Shown one piece after another: positions 24,399-34,694 of a DNA stretch of 64,000 bases. Each line of letters opens with the position of its first letter. Positions within the stretch are counted from its first letter, which is position 1. The notes under the pieces are model-generated. The model saw only the letters and a list, made by a program, of their open reading frames with translations. It ran no database searches and was not told where the DNA came from. The DNA comes from Rhizophagus irregularis (taxonomy: Eukaryota; Glomeromycota; Glomeromycetes; Glomerales; Glomeraceae). Made by a program: the position numbers and the translations under genes. The stretch is taken from contig NC_089456.1 in the NCBI RefSeq assembly GCF_026210795.1, forward strand, positions 560,501 to 624,500, read 5' to 3'.

Positions 24399-25045
24399 TT
24401 TGCAAGTGTTTACGGCCAGACCACCCATTGCCTCTTATGAGACTAATCTCGGGTCTGTGTCCTATCATCTTCAATGGGCAACCATTATACCGAGTACTTA
24501 ATTCCTCAGGTAACAGCATCACTATAGAAGACATCCCCCATCGGGCCATTTGCACTGATTCAAGCAGACACGCCGCCTACTCATCCTATACCCATTGCAC
24601 GATATCCGATACTCAATTTATTTAACGACCTTTAGAGAGCATCTACTTTCATGGAGGACTTTCGACAGGTAACATCAACCATCTAGTACCCTTCCATACC
24701 ACCATTTTAGGTACTAAGTCTCACTCAAAGGCCACTACAGCCTGCGATTACCTAGCACCGATAGTACAGTTGTTTACCCCAAGTGGTATACTTTGTAGTG
24801 ACCACTCGGACGTAGCAGGCATCTGTCCAGGATCACCCCTTATGATGGGTATCAACCACCAGGATCACCAACCAGATCCAAGAGTAGGGAATCCGAACCC
24901 CATAGCCACGCTACCTGTTCTGTGCACGAACACCTTGGTTGGTCTAAGACCTAACAGAAGGTCTAACTACCACTAAGACATTGCACCCTCAACTTTACCA
25001 TCTAGGACGACCATCTAGCCATTACTGACCCCAAGCGGTATCGTA
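24399..25045 (-). mobile_element. SINE-like retroposon, unit 2 (5'-truncated)
   Basis: Nearly the same sequence as unit 1, but it stops at ccccaagcggtatcgta, so in the minus orientation the 5' third, including the tRNA-like head, is missing. It is flanked by AGTTTTATCCTTTTCC copies on both sides (24383-24398 and 25046-25060). 5' truncation with target duplications is the signature of LINE-driven retroposition. Confidence 0.65.
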
Positions 25046-25060
25046 AGTTTTATCCTTTTC

Positions 25061-26038
25061 TTTGCAAGTGTTTACGGCCAGACCACCCATTGCCTCTTAT
25101 GAGACTAATCTCGGGTCTGTGTCCTATCATCTTCAATGGGCAACCATTATACTGAGTACTTAATTCCTCATAACAGCACCACTATAGAAGACATCCCCCA
25201 TCGGGCCATTTTAGGCTGATCTGAAGCTAGGTACACGCCGCCTACTCATCCTATACCCATTGTACGATACCGATACTCAATTTATTTAACGACCTTTAGA
25301 GAAGCATCTACTTTTATGGAGGACTTTCGACAGGTAACATCAACCATCTAAGTACCCTTCCATACCACCATTTTAGGTACTAAGTCTCATTCAAAGGCCA
25401 CTACAGCCCGCGATTACCTAGCACCGATAGTACAGTTGTTTACCCCAAGTGGTATACTTTGTAGTGACCACTCAGACAGGAAGTAGCAGGCATCTGTCCA
25501 GGATCACCCCTTATGGTAGGTATCAACCACCAGGGATCACCAACCAGAACCCAAGAAGTGGGGAATCGAACCCCATAACCATGCTACCTGTTCTGTGCAC
25601 GAACACCTTGGTTGGTCTAAGACCTAACAGAAGGTCAAACTACCACTAAGACATTGCACCCTCAGCTTTACCATCTAGGACGACCATCTAGCCATTACTG
25701 ACCCCAAGTGGTATCGTGGAGCTGACCACCTGAACAGGAAGTCCCCCAAGGTATAGTAGCGACCTCAAGGACAGGACTGCGCACATACCAATGGCCTCAT
25801 AGGGAACGTTAGAAGGACACCACGACCCTTAGTTGAAATGTGCGGCCTAACCGTACACACTAATTCACCATGATGCAGTCCAACTACACTAATCCCTGTA
25901 CCTTCACGCTATTGGTTGTAGCGTCCGCAGTAAAATTCTTTTTATTTCTGTGGTCATGGGAATCGAACCTGCGACCTCACCATACTCAGGCTTAATGAGG
26001 GTCTCAGTGACTAACCACCGAGATAGGGTGACCAACCC
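25061..26038 (-). mobile_element. SINE-like retroposon, unit 3 (full length)
   Basis: A 978-bp copy colinear with unit 1, with the tRNA-like head (B box GGTTCGATTCC at about 25965) and the internal tRNA-like stretch (about 25565). It ends at 26038, directly against the TAGTTTTATCCTTTTCC word that also marks the 3' end of LINE copy 1. Confidence 0.65.
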
Positions 26039-26307
26039 TAGTTTTATCCTTTTCCGTGCAAACAGTCTTGTGACTTTATCTTTTATTTATATTTTGAGTT
26101 TCGAAAAATAATCGAACAATATTATAAAAATAAGAAAATAAACTAATAAAAAATAAAAAGAGTAGCTTCACGACTCATACAAGTAAAGAAATCTAAACTA
26201 AAATAAAATTAAAGCAAAGAAAAACTGAACTATTACAGAATCGCATACCCCAACTTTACCCGAAGGCCAGTGTGAGTCAACTATCCAACATCCAAAAATC
26301 CAGTCCG

Positions 26308-29300
26308 TTACCAGAAAGAGATCCTAAGAGGTTGAACTGTTAAGCGGCGCAGAAAATCCAGGTGCGAGATCCAAGATCCACCCCGAATTATAGAAGAGGA
26401 TATCCAAGAAATCCAGGAATCCTGAGAAACTGACGCCAAAGAAGAGTTGTGTTGTTGTGGAGGAGTAGTATTAGGGAAAGAATTTGTAGATGGGCCACGT
26501 AATTTGGAAGCAGCCGAGATACCCTGCGACTCCTCCCAAGCATGGAAAAGAACATTCCGACACAGCCAAATTTCACCATATAATTCGACTTGGAAGTCAT
26601 TAAGAAGGGGAGAAATAGTCTTGTATATAACAGAGAGAGGAAAGTATCGATTCAAAAATGCCGTTAAATGCGCAGGCAACAATCCTCGAGTAAGCCAAAG
26701 ACAAGATGAAGAAGGAGCTTCATAGTTCCAGCAATCCAAAGCAAAGAAATTGGTATGAAAGGAATTATCCAAAGATTTTAAGGAAAGGAAAGAAGATAAA
26801 CAAGAATCTCTAAATTTAATGACTTCAGACCGGTGCGTTAAACAGGGATTTAGTTCCGGTAAAATATAAGGACAAGTCCAAAGATGATTCAAATCTTCAG
26901 GAGCAGAATTACACTGCGGACAGAGCCAGTCAGGAGAATATAAGTAAGGTTTACGTTGTTGAAGAGTAGTTAAGGTAGGCAACATATCCAGAAGAAGTTT
27001 AATGCGGAAGATCCAAAATTCAGGACGACCATTCCTATGTGAAGCAAAACCTTTAATTTGTGAAAGGCAAAAATATATACCAGCCCAATCAAAAAGTAAA
27101 GGAGCACCAAGAGCAGTAAAACGCGCAAGTGAACAGAAAGATAAAAGAGCACGAGCATCTGCAATAGAGCGGAGAAAATGTCGAATATTCACGTCAATAG
27201 GCAAGGAGTTAAAAGTCAACACGCATGGAGCATAACAAAATGTTGAAAGTAGAGTAGTGGGTTTTAAGGACGAATGAGCATCTTTTGCCAAAGAATCCGC
27301 TTGTATATTGTAGATATCATCGCCATGAGCAGGGACTTTAATCAAATCGACATGAAGATTACGCTCCATGATAAGTTGTCGAATAGAAAGCCAAAGAAGA
27401 TGATTAGGTTCTCGGAGCAACTTCGGTGAGAAGGGAGCATCAACAAACCGTGTCCACAGTGAAATTAACTGACTACAATCAGTATGAATAGAGATTGATG
27501 AATCACGGGAAAGGGCGTTCAATCCTAAAAGTACAGCAGAAATTTCGGAACGCAAAGCGGAAGAAAAGTAAGAAGGGAGATGCATGGAAGAAGATTCCAG
27601 AACAAATCCATCATCATCAAGAGCAATCCAAGCAGAAGTCATGGAAGAAGGCGAAGAATCATTGGCAGGATGGAACGAACCATCTGTGTACAAAGATTGC
27701 ACCGAAAATGGTAAAATAGTATCTTCAATTCTATCGATTCTATCCTTAAAGAGAGGAGAAAGAGCGGGAGAAGCGTTTGAAAAATGAACAAGAGCCAAGG
27801 AAGTCGCATAACTCCATGAAGTAGATAGAGTAATGGGAAGATAAGCCGCGAAAACTTTGGCATTTCTCGTAGGGTAGCCCACAGTTTCTGATAGGGTAAC
27901 ATTGAAAAAACACTTTTCGCTGTTACAGCGCTGTTTAATGGCAGATTTCTTGGATAAGGCGGGAATGTTAACCGCACAACCAGGACAAGGGTTATAGGAT
28001 CGTTCATCAGCCTCAGTAGAAACAGGAAGCCAATGAGACATGATAGCCGAGTTTTGTTTCTTATAAGTGATACACACACGACCAACAGATAAAGTTTGAG
28101 TAACAGAGTCAAGATTAATAGCCCATTGAGGATAAAAAGAATAATCTTTAACAGTATGATCTAATAAACAAGGAGAAGCTAAAGTAAAAGAAGAATTAAT
28201 AAAATATGAAGATAAAAGTAAAGTAGAAGAGGAAGAAGAAAGAAAATTATTATTAATAAAAGTAAACCAATTAGGAATCCGTCCTTTACGACCAACGATG
28301 CCAAGATAACGAAGGTCAGGCCAATTCATAAGATAACGTCCACAAGGAGAAACCAATTGAGCAAGCACAAATATATTCAAGTTTTTCCAAAGTTTCCAAC
28401 TTGTTTGAAAAATAGAATGTGGTAGAATAGATCGGAGTGGTAAAGCAGGTTGTAAATCACGTCTCGGAGGCCGGAAGGAGAAAGACCACGTGATGTTCAA
28501 ACGCGAAGAAAACAAAAGCGAATTAAACAAGGTATGCGTTCGTAAAGAAACAATATGCGACCATGGTTCTAGGTTAATAGTAGTCGGGCAACTTTCAGCA
28601 CCCAAGTATCCTTGAAGATAGGAAATAGCATAAAGGGCAAAATCTGTAAAATCAGGATGAGTGAAAATTTTTTGCCAAGATGCGATATGGGAAGATAGGA
28701 ATCGATAAAAAGCATTCTGAAGCGAAAATGGAAGTTTGAGAAATAATAAGGCCAACGGGGTAGTCGCAGCAAGACCAGCTTTTCTTCGAAGTACTGAAAA
28801 CATAGGCTTGACTATTGATTGAATAGTACTTTCAGAGAAAAGTGTAGTTTGAAGACGAAATTCCAATCGCGGAAGAAGGACAGCATTATAAAGATAGGCC
28901 ACATGTTGTGCTAATAATTTCTTCGGTCCCAAGAGAGCAGCCATATCTTTAACCATGGAGCGAGCTTGTTTCAGAACAAAATCAGAAGAGGCGGACAAAG
29001 AAAACCAAACTCCTAAAAAACGAAATGAAGTTTTAAGAGGTAAAGAAGAAAGGGAAAGAGATATATCGGAAATTAAAAGGGAAGGTGAAAGCTCAAAAGT
29101 AATCTCCGAAGAAGGCGAAGAGGAAGAAAGAAGAACATATTTTGCTGAATTGGCTTGAACATTATTCAAAGTATAAAATTCAGCAGTAATAGAAAGACGG
29201 TCTTCTATTCCAGATTTTGAGGAAGCAATAAGTGTAGAATCATCCATAAACGTTAAATGAGAAATTGGTAAAGAATGTTGTTCAAATTCAAGTGGGGAGT

Positions 29301-30264
29301 AATTTAAAAGAGCTGAAGATTTTAAAATAAAAGGATCTCGTGCTTCTTGATTCAAAACAGTAAGTAAGGGATCCAAATAAATAACCCAAAGAAGAGGGGA
29401 AATGATTTCTCCTTGATCGATACCAACACGTACTCTATAAGCAGCTGTATCGCCACGACAAGTAATTATCTTATTATTTCGTCGTGTAAAAAGATTTAAA
29501 ATAAATCGCACTAAAAGTGCAGGGATATGTAACCTATCTAAAGCTAATTTAAGCATATTTAAATCCATAGAATCAAAAGCTTTAGAGATATCTTGAGAAA
29601 CGATCCATAGTTCCTGATCATCAGTAGAGTCATGTTTATGTTGATGGATAATCGCATCAAGCATTTTGATAGGGACATCAGTAGAACCACCAGGTAAACC
29701 AGCAAAATTACCACCTTGGAGAACTTTATTATCAGCAAGAATGTTGGAGAGACGATTCGTGATGACCTTAACAACACATTTTCGAACTGTTTCCAGAAGA
29801 GTAATAGGTCGAGTGTTCTTAAGTTGAGCATCAAAGTCATGAGGTTTAGGAATAGGATAAACCACAGCTTCACGCCAGTCAGCAGGAATATCACCGCGAG
29901 AAAGGCAGGTATTGGCCAATAAAAGAGAGAAATCCAAGGCTTCACCGGACAGATGTTTAATCATCTCATAAGAAATTTTTGAAGGGCCGGAAGCTTTGTT
30001 ATTTGGCATGGAGGAAATCACAGCAGACCATTCTTGTAGAGAAATAGGCGCCAAAACAGGATCATATAGTGAAGCAGACACATTAGCAAGAGGAGTGTAA
30101 GCTTGTTGCCATCGGGCGGGAAATGAAATGATGGAAGAGTAACGGGTCAACGGAGGAGAAACAATTGATTGAAAATGAGAAACAGCTGCATGTTTAATAT
30201 CCGAAGGATCCGTTAATAAAGTAGGAGTTGAGTCCAAAACGACCAGAACACGGTCAAAGAACAA
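26308..30264 (-). CDS. LINE copy 1 ORF2 main part: reverse transcriptase, RNase H, zinc finger
   Basis: A single 1318-residue open frame. Reverse transcriptase motifs run from about residue 90 to 420: SGPSKISYEMIKHL, motif A SQDISKAFDS (D225, D231), GIDQGEIISPLLW, and the catalytic FMDDS (D341, D342) in place of the common YxDD. A CX2CX16CX4C cluster (residues 760-785) lies between the domains. RNase H follows with YTDGSF (D861), LRSEISAVLLGL (E907), HTDCSQL (D929) and KVPAHGDD...ADSLAK. A C-terminal CPQC...HLWTC finger (CX2CX8HX3C, residues 1115-1131) ends the domain part. The frame begins mid-protein because of a frameshift at about 30265, so the endonuclease is separated. Catalytic residues of RT and RNase H appear intact. 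Confidence 0.9.
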   Translation of the reverse strand: MFFDRVLVVLDSTPTLLTDPSDIKHAAVSHFQSIVSPPLTRYSSIISFPARWQQAYTPLANVSASLYDPVLAPISLQEWSAVISSMPNNKASGPSKISYEMIKHLSGEALDFSLLLANTCLSRGDIPADWREAVVYPIPKPHDFDAQLKNTRPITLLETVRKCVVKVITNRLSNILADNKVLQGGNFAGLPGGSTDVPIKMLDAIIHQHKHDSTDDQELWIVSQDISKAFDSMDLNMLKLALDRLHIPALLVRFILNLFTRRNNKIITCRGDTAAYRVRVGIDQGEIISPLLWVIYLDPLLTVLNQEARDPFILKSSALLNYSPLEFEQHSLPISHLTFMDDSTLIASSKSGIEDRLSITAEFYTLNNVQANSAKYVLLSSSSPSSEITFELSPSLLISDISLSLSSLPLKTSFRFLGVWFSLSASSDFVLKQARSMVKDMAALLGPKKLLAQHVAYLYNAVLLPRLEFRLQTTLFSESTIQSIVKPMFSVLRRKAGLAATTPLALLFLKLPFSLQNAFYRFLSSHIASWQKIFTHPDFTDFALYAISYLQGYLGAESCPTTINLEPWSHIVSLRTHTLFNSLLFSSRLNITWSFSFRPPRRDLQPALPLRSILPHSIFQTSWKLWKNLNIFVLAQLVSPCGRYLMNWPDLRYLGIVGRKGRIPNWFTFINNNFLSSSSSTLLLSSYFINSSFTLASPCLLDHTVKDYSFYPQWAINLDSVTQTLSVGRVCITYKKQNSAIMSHWLPVSTEADERSYNPCPGCAVNIPALSKKSAIKQRCNSEKCFFNVTLSETVGYPTRNAKVFAAYLPITLSTSWSYATSLALVHFSNASPALSPLFKDRIDRIEDTILPFSVQSLYTDGSFHPANDSSPSSMTSAWIALDDDGFVLESSSMHLPSYFSSALRSEISAVLLGLNALSRDSSISIHTDCSQLISLWTRFVDAPFSPKLLREPNHLLWLSIRQLIMERNLHVDLIKVPAHGDDIYNIQADSLAKDAHSSLKPTTLLSTFCYAPCVLTFNSLPIDVNIRHFLRSIADARALLSFCSLARFTALGAPLLFDWAGIYFCLSQIKGFASHRNGRPEFWIFRIKLLLDMLPTLTTLQQRKPYLYSPDWLCPQCNSAPEDLNHLWTCPYILPELNPCLTHRSEVIKFRDSCLSSFLSLKSLDNSFHTNFFALDCWNYEAPSSSCLWLTRGLLPAHLTAFLNRYFPLSVIYKTISPLLNDFQVELYGEIWLCRNVLFHAWEESQGISAASKLRGPSTNSFPNTTPPQQHNSSLASVSQDSWISWISSSIIRGGSWISHLDFLRRLTVQPLRISFW

Positions 30265-30276
30265 TTGAACGTTTTT

Positions 30277-31650
30277 CTACTGATAAGGCAGAATCGATAA
30301 AGGTGCCGAGCGAGTTCGAAAAGTGTTCATCACGTAGTGCAGTATAATATTCCACTGAAAGTCCGTAAGATGTGGGGCGAATTTAGGAGATAAAAAGGCA
30401 GAAACTAAATCTTTCTGTGATCGTAAAAACGATTTAAATACAGATACAGGGGTTGTAGAATAGATAGGAACTGAGTAATCAGGGAGTAAGGATGCAAGAT
30501 TTTCAAGATGGGAGGGCAAAGCGGCAGTCATTTGCGCAATCTGAGTAGGCCGATTAGAACGACGAGTAGTAAGGCGATATAAAAATCGATCTAAAAACTT
30601 GTTAATAGCAATAAGTTTAGTTAATTCAGGAGAGTACGAATGTCGGTGTGTGTTGGAGACTTTTTGAAAGGGTAAAGTTTCAATTGCAGCACTAATTATG
30701 GCAGCTTTCAATGCATGCCACATACGATCAAGAGAAAGAGAGGAGAAATCAAAATTAGGGTGATATTGTCTATCTAAATAAACTCCAAGAGAATCATCTA
30801 CTTCAGTGGTAAAATTATTCCATTGTTCAACTGAAGTGGAAGCGTAAGAGAAAATAGTACGCAATTCTTGTTTTTGTTTAAGACGAGATTTAGCCAAAAT
30901 AGCCAGGCAAGAACTGAAGTCAAAAACAGTTGAAAGAACTTTATGATCTGTAAAAGGACGATCAAGGAGATCCGGGCAAGTAACCACTTGCGAAAAAAGA
31001 CCAGGGGCAGGAAAACCAGGTGAAGACCAAATATAATCCAGTCTAGAAGATCCATTATCATGAAAGAAAGTAGGATCAGGACCATTTGTAGAGGAGTGAG
31101 CTTGATGATCGGTAAAAAACCGAGAAGAAAGCAAGCGAAGAAGCTTAAAATGATTAGGTGAATAAGTAGAATGAGCGATTGCATCAACATTGAAGTCGCC
31201 AAGAATAACTACAAAATAATTATTAGTTCGGGCATAATCGAGCCAAGAAAGAAGTTTGGCAATAAGATCATTGCAAATAGATTGATGAACAGAACCAGAG
31301 GGGGATAATATATAGAGATAATAGAAATTTTTGTTTGATGAAAAAACAAATCTAATTTAAGAAGTCGACCGTTCCAAGGATCAATCGTTTGAACATGTTT
31401 ATGAAGGGGATTACGTAACAAAATGCCAACACCATCATGAGGGCGAGAAGAAGAAGATGAACAAGCCCAATAGGACTTAAAGTGATGTTGGGAGTGTTCA
31501 TTTTTGAAAATAAATTTAGCATTTGAAGGGGAAAGACGCGTATCATTAATAGATAAAGCACCAAAAGAGGAATGGAGAAAAAAATTAAGCAAATGTTGTT
31601 GTCGAACTGGGGAACATAAACCATTAACATTTAATTGACCAAATTTAATA
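30277..31650 (-). pseudogene. LINE copy 1 ORF2 N-terminal part: APE-type endonuclease, frameshifted
   Basis: Pieces in different frames read LNVNGLCSPVRQQHLLNFF, SSFGALSINDTRLS, RPHDGVGILLRNPLHKH, LLKLDLFFHQTKISIISI, then SSRLDYIWSSPGFPAPG and FTDHKVLSTVFDFSS. These are the apurinic-endonuclease blocks of LINEs; the final ones correspond to the RxDYI and SDH (here TDH) motifs. Frame changes are needed near 31300, 31140, 30340 and 30265 relative to copy 2, so this copy cannot make a full ORF2 protein. The usual glutamate of the ET motif is aspartate (NDTRL), as in the other copies. Confidence 0.8.
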
Positions 31651-31740
31651 AGGGGAGAGGGGTGAGGGGAAAATTATGTTTATTGTTGTCCATCATTATT
31701 ACACACTGATAAATCGGTAATAAAGAAGAAAAGAGAACAA

Positions 31741-33760
31741 TTATTGATTAGCTTGGCCTTGTTGCCGAGCTAAGATGAGGTTGTTTTGTTGGATTCCTTC
31801 TCTAATCGAGCCAGCCAAAGAGGCAACAGTATCAGAAAGAGAGGAGAGACGCTGTTCCATATCAATAGGGGGGGAAGGAGCGACGTCGTAAGGCTAACGG
31901 AGCAAAACGAGAATCGGTGAAAAACCACTTGTTGATTGCAAAGGAGGAGAATTAACATCAACGAGGATATTATTACGTTCGATTCACTGTATCATCCCAT
32001 CCTTGCATGAGGAAGGGATGTAGGAAGGAGGTTTAGCGACAAAAGGTCCATAATAGGAGTACGAGCAGCCATAGCAGATTCCAAATTAGTGATGCGGCTG
32101 TTCATAGAAGCAAATTGTGTGGTAAGAAGGCCTAATTCTTCAACTACTTTTTCAAGAGCAGCACCAATAGATTTCCAATCAGTAAGCACAGTAGGAGGAG
32201 CAGGGTATGTAACATCCATGCCATTAGCATAGTGATCAAGTTCCTTTTCATCAGGAATGCGACGACGTTGATCATTATTATTATTATTGAGATTATCGCG
32301 ATTCCATGGTCGGCGTTGAGAACGAGAACGAGATTGTTGTCGGTTATTAGTTCTGGATTTAGAACGATGGCGAGAAGCATTGGTACGGCTTTGTCCATCA
32401 TTAGTGTTATCAGGGCGGGCAAAACGGTTATGTCGTTTAGCAGGATGAGAAGGAGGTAGATGCTTGTTATATAAAGCACGTAATTTATCATTAGATTGCC
32501 AAGGGCGAGAAGGGCGATTAGGTCTCAGATGAAGAACCACATCGATCTGGGGGGTTACAATTAGGGCGACCACATCGATGACAAAGAGAAGTGACTTCAT
32601 CCGGAGAATGCCAGGTAAGTCCAACTTTCTTGAGGGCACATGAAATAGATTTAGCATTTTCCATAGCCGTTTCAGAGGCAAAATGGCAATAGGCGTAAGG
32701 TTTGGGATTGTAGGAATTCTAGAGAGAAGGGAACATTGATAGATTTAGCGGAAATTTCATCGGCAATTTCAGCAAGATCGGCCGCTATAGTACCACGTGG
32801 AAGACCGGCAAGTAAAGCAACATAAGCGCGTCTTTCAGCACGTTGGTCGAGAGAAAGAAGCGGGGCAAATTCGCAAACAATGTCCTCCACAAACGCCCAC
32901 GCCCAGTAGAGCTTGTTCTGTAAAGCACCAGTAGATTCAAAGGTAATGTATGCAGTACGATAAAGTTTAGATAAACGGGTATGGCAGCGAACAATATTGC
33001 CGTAACGGGAAAAGGTACCACGCAAAAGAGCGTCAGTTATAAAAAGGGGGATGTCAGTAACCACCAGGGTACGCGCGTGTTCATCTGCTTTAATAGCCTG
33101 GGGGTCATATGCATGGAAATGCAAGCCAAACAAAGAATCCATAGGGGAAGCTGTGGCTGTATCAAGATCATCCTTTTTTCGGAAGTGGACGATGATCCTC
33201 TTCAAATCGTTGGATCCACTACACGTGGCACGACTACCATAAGAGGAGAACAAGGAAAGTTGTCGATCAACCGCGTCGCACGCGTCGCGGTTCGAAGCGA
33301 AGTGATTCCAAAAGCCATCGACGTCATTAGGAGCGGCCGAGGCATAGAAAAGTGTAGGTTGAGATTGTATTGCAGCTTGGGACGCGTCCGGAGAGGCAGC
33401 ACGTTCAGGGAAGGGCGGCACTGCGGGAGTAATTTCAGGGCTTTTGCCTTTATCGTTGTTGTTAGCAGGGGCGTGTTGCGAGGCATCGAGAGAGGAGGTA
33501 TCGGGTTGAGAAGGTATCTCAGCGGAAGTTGTCTCAACAGGGCTAGGAGGCGTGAGAGGTTTGTCAACATCCATGACAGAGTCTTCAGCACTGACTCTGG
33601 TACGTTTATTAGTAGAGGTGGTCGAAGGTGGAGTGTTCGAAGGACCAGACATAGAGGAACCTTGACCAGAAACGTTGCCAGTTGGAGAGCTAGAGGCAGG
33701 ACGTTTAGAAGTAGTATCTTTGTTAGACTGGTTATTTTTCTTTTTGTTATCTTTACCCAT
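31741..33760 (-). pseudogene. LINE copy 1 ORF1: RRM and zinc-knuckle protein, frameshifted
   Basis: The start is taken at 33760 (MGKDNKKKNNQSNKD). Residues 1-170 are low complexity and Ser/Pro/Thr-rich. An RNA-recognition-like fold follows, with RTLVVTDIPLFITDALLRG and AYITFESTGAL (RNP2 and RNP1 positions). After a frame change near 32720 comes KPYAYCHFASETAMENAKS and a zinc knuckle, CHRCGRPNCNPPDRC; after a second change near 32540 comes a basic RS-like region (RSKSRTNNRQQSRSRSQRR). The end (ILARQQGQANQ, stop at 31741) is again in another frame. Such ORF1 proteins bind element RNA; function is inferred from domain order. Confidence 0.75.
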
Positions 33761-33910
33761 TTGTAAAGTGTCGTAGTAGTTATCTAAAATAAAGAAATTA
33801 TAAAGAAAAAGTAATAAAAAACTCCGAAAAAATTTTTTATTTTTTTCGTAAATATTGTCAAGTGAGCAGAACGGGAGAGAGTTATGGTTTTTTTTAGTTT
33901 TATCCTTTTT

Positions 33911-34556
33911 TAGTTTTATCCTTTTCCGATCACTGGCTGACGAGTTATTCAACAAAATGTTAAACATCAGCATTATAATATTTCTTGATTTACGTTTACT
34001 GCGCCATTTAACATTTTACTAGATTTCTCGGTACCTAGTGATTGTGAAAAGACGATTTATAGCTCGTTGGAATCGCCTCATCGAGACGAATCGAATGGTG
34101 GTAAGCTCATCTCTCTGTGATCAATATTGACGGAGTTATTACTTAAAAACCATTTAATATTTTTTAATTTCGGAAATTGATCTAGTGATTGGATTTCGAT
34201 GTATCTTATACCATTAGATTCGTCTCATCAAGACGAATCGAATGGTAGTAAGATCGTCTTTCTAGGATCAATATTGGTAGAGTTATTACACAAAAACCAT
34301 TAATATTTTTTTAATTTCGAAAATTAATCTAGTGATTGGATTTCGATGTATTTTATACCATTAGATTCGTCTCATCAAGACGAATCGAATGGCGGTAAGA
34401 TCATCTCTCTACGATTAATATTAGCGAAGTTACGATACACTAAAGTTTTAAGTATAATTCTGGCTAAAATTATGTTAATTTTTGGCCGGAATTATGATAT
34501 ACAAATATAAGAAATTTTTTATATAGTCACATCTCTTTATAATCACCAAATATGAG
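33911..34556 (-). mobile_element. Segment of pogo-like element P with internal 147-bp tandem repeat
   Basis: This resumes P exactly where 23405 left it and runs to the LINE copy 2 insertion. Between 34075 and 34420 an internal repeat has a period of 147 bp (agacgaatcgaatgg starts at 34084, 34231 and 34378). Each unit contains the palindrome attcgtctcatcaagacgaat and a shared gatcaatattg block. The same repeat occurs inverted at 44800-45140 in the intact copy. Confidence 0.8.
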
Positions 34557-34694
34557 GATCATCGCAACTCTTTCCTGAATTTTTGAAAATACTAATAAAA
34601 ATTTATTTTTGAAATTTTCGTTCGAAAATTTCTAAGTGCTCGTTCTAAATACTAATATTTCTTCAGTTGCCTTCCTCTTTACTGAGCTTCTACT

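Larger units (their letters stand above)
26056..33910 (-). mobile_element. Non-LTR retrotransposon (LINE), copy 1
   Basis: An almost full-length copy of about 7.85 kb with two open reading regions (ORF1 RRM/zinc knuckle; ORF2 endonuclease, reverse transcriptase, RNase H). It is flanked by TAGTTTTATCCTTTTCC at 26039-26055 and 33911-33927. A further partial copy of the word at 33895-33909 suggests slippage or template jumping at the 5' junction. The 3' tail, on the minus strand, is aataaaagataaagtcacaa followed by gactgtttgcac, without poly(A). The two-ORF layout with APE endonuclease and RNase H fits the I/Tad group. Confidence 0.85.

Noticed and set aside
23794-25649. Repeated roughly 66-residue frames ending LVGLRPNRRSNYH
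   Set aside because: They fall in the SINE-like units, recur with the repeat, and contain the inverted tRNA-like B box; not protein-coding.
32981-33766. 261-codon plus-strand open frame
   Set aside because: Antisense to LINE copy 1 ORF1, with no motif; long only because the opposite strand is coding.
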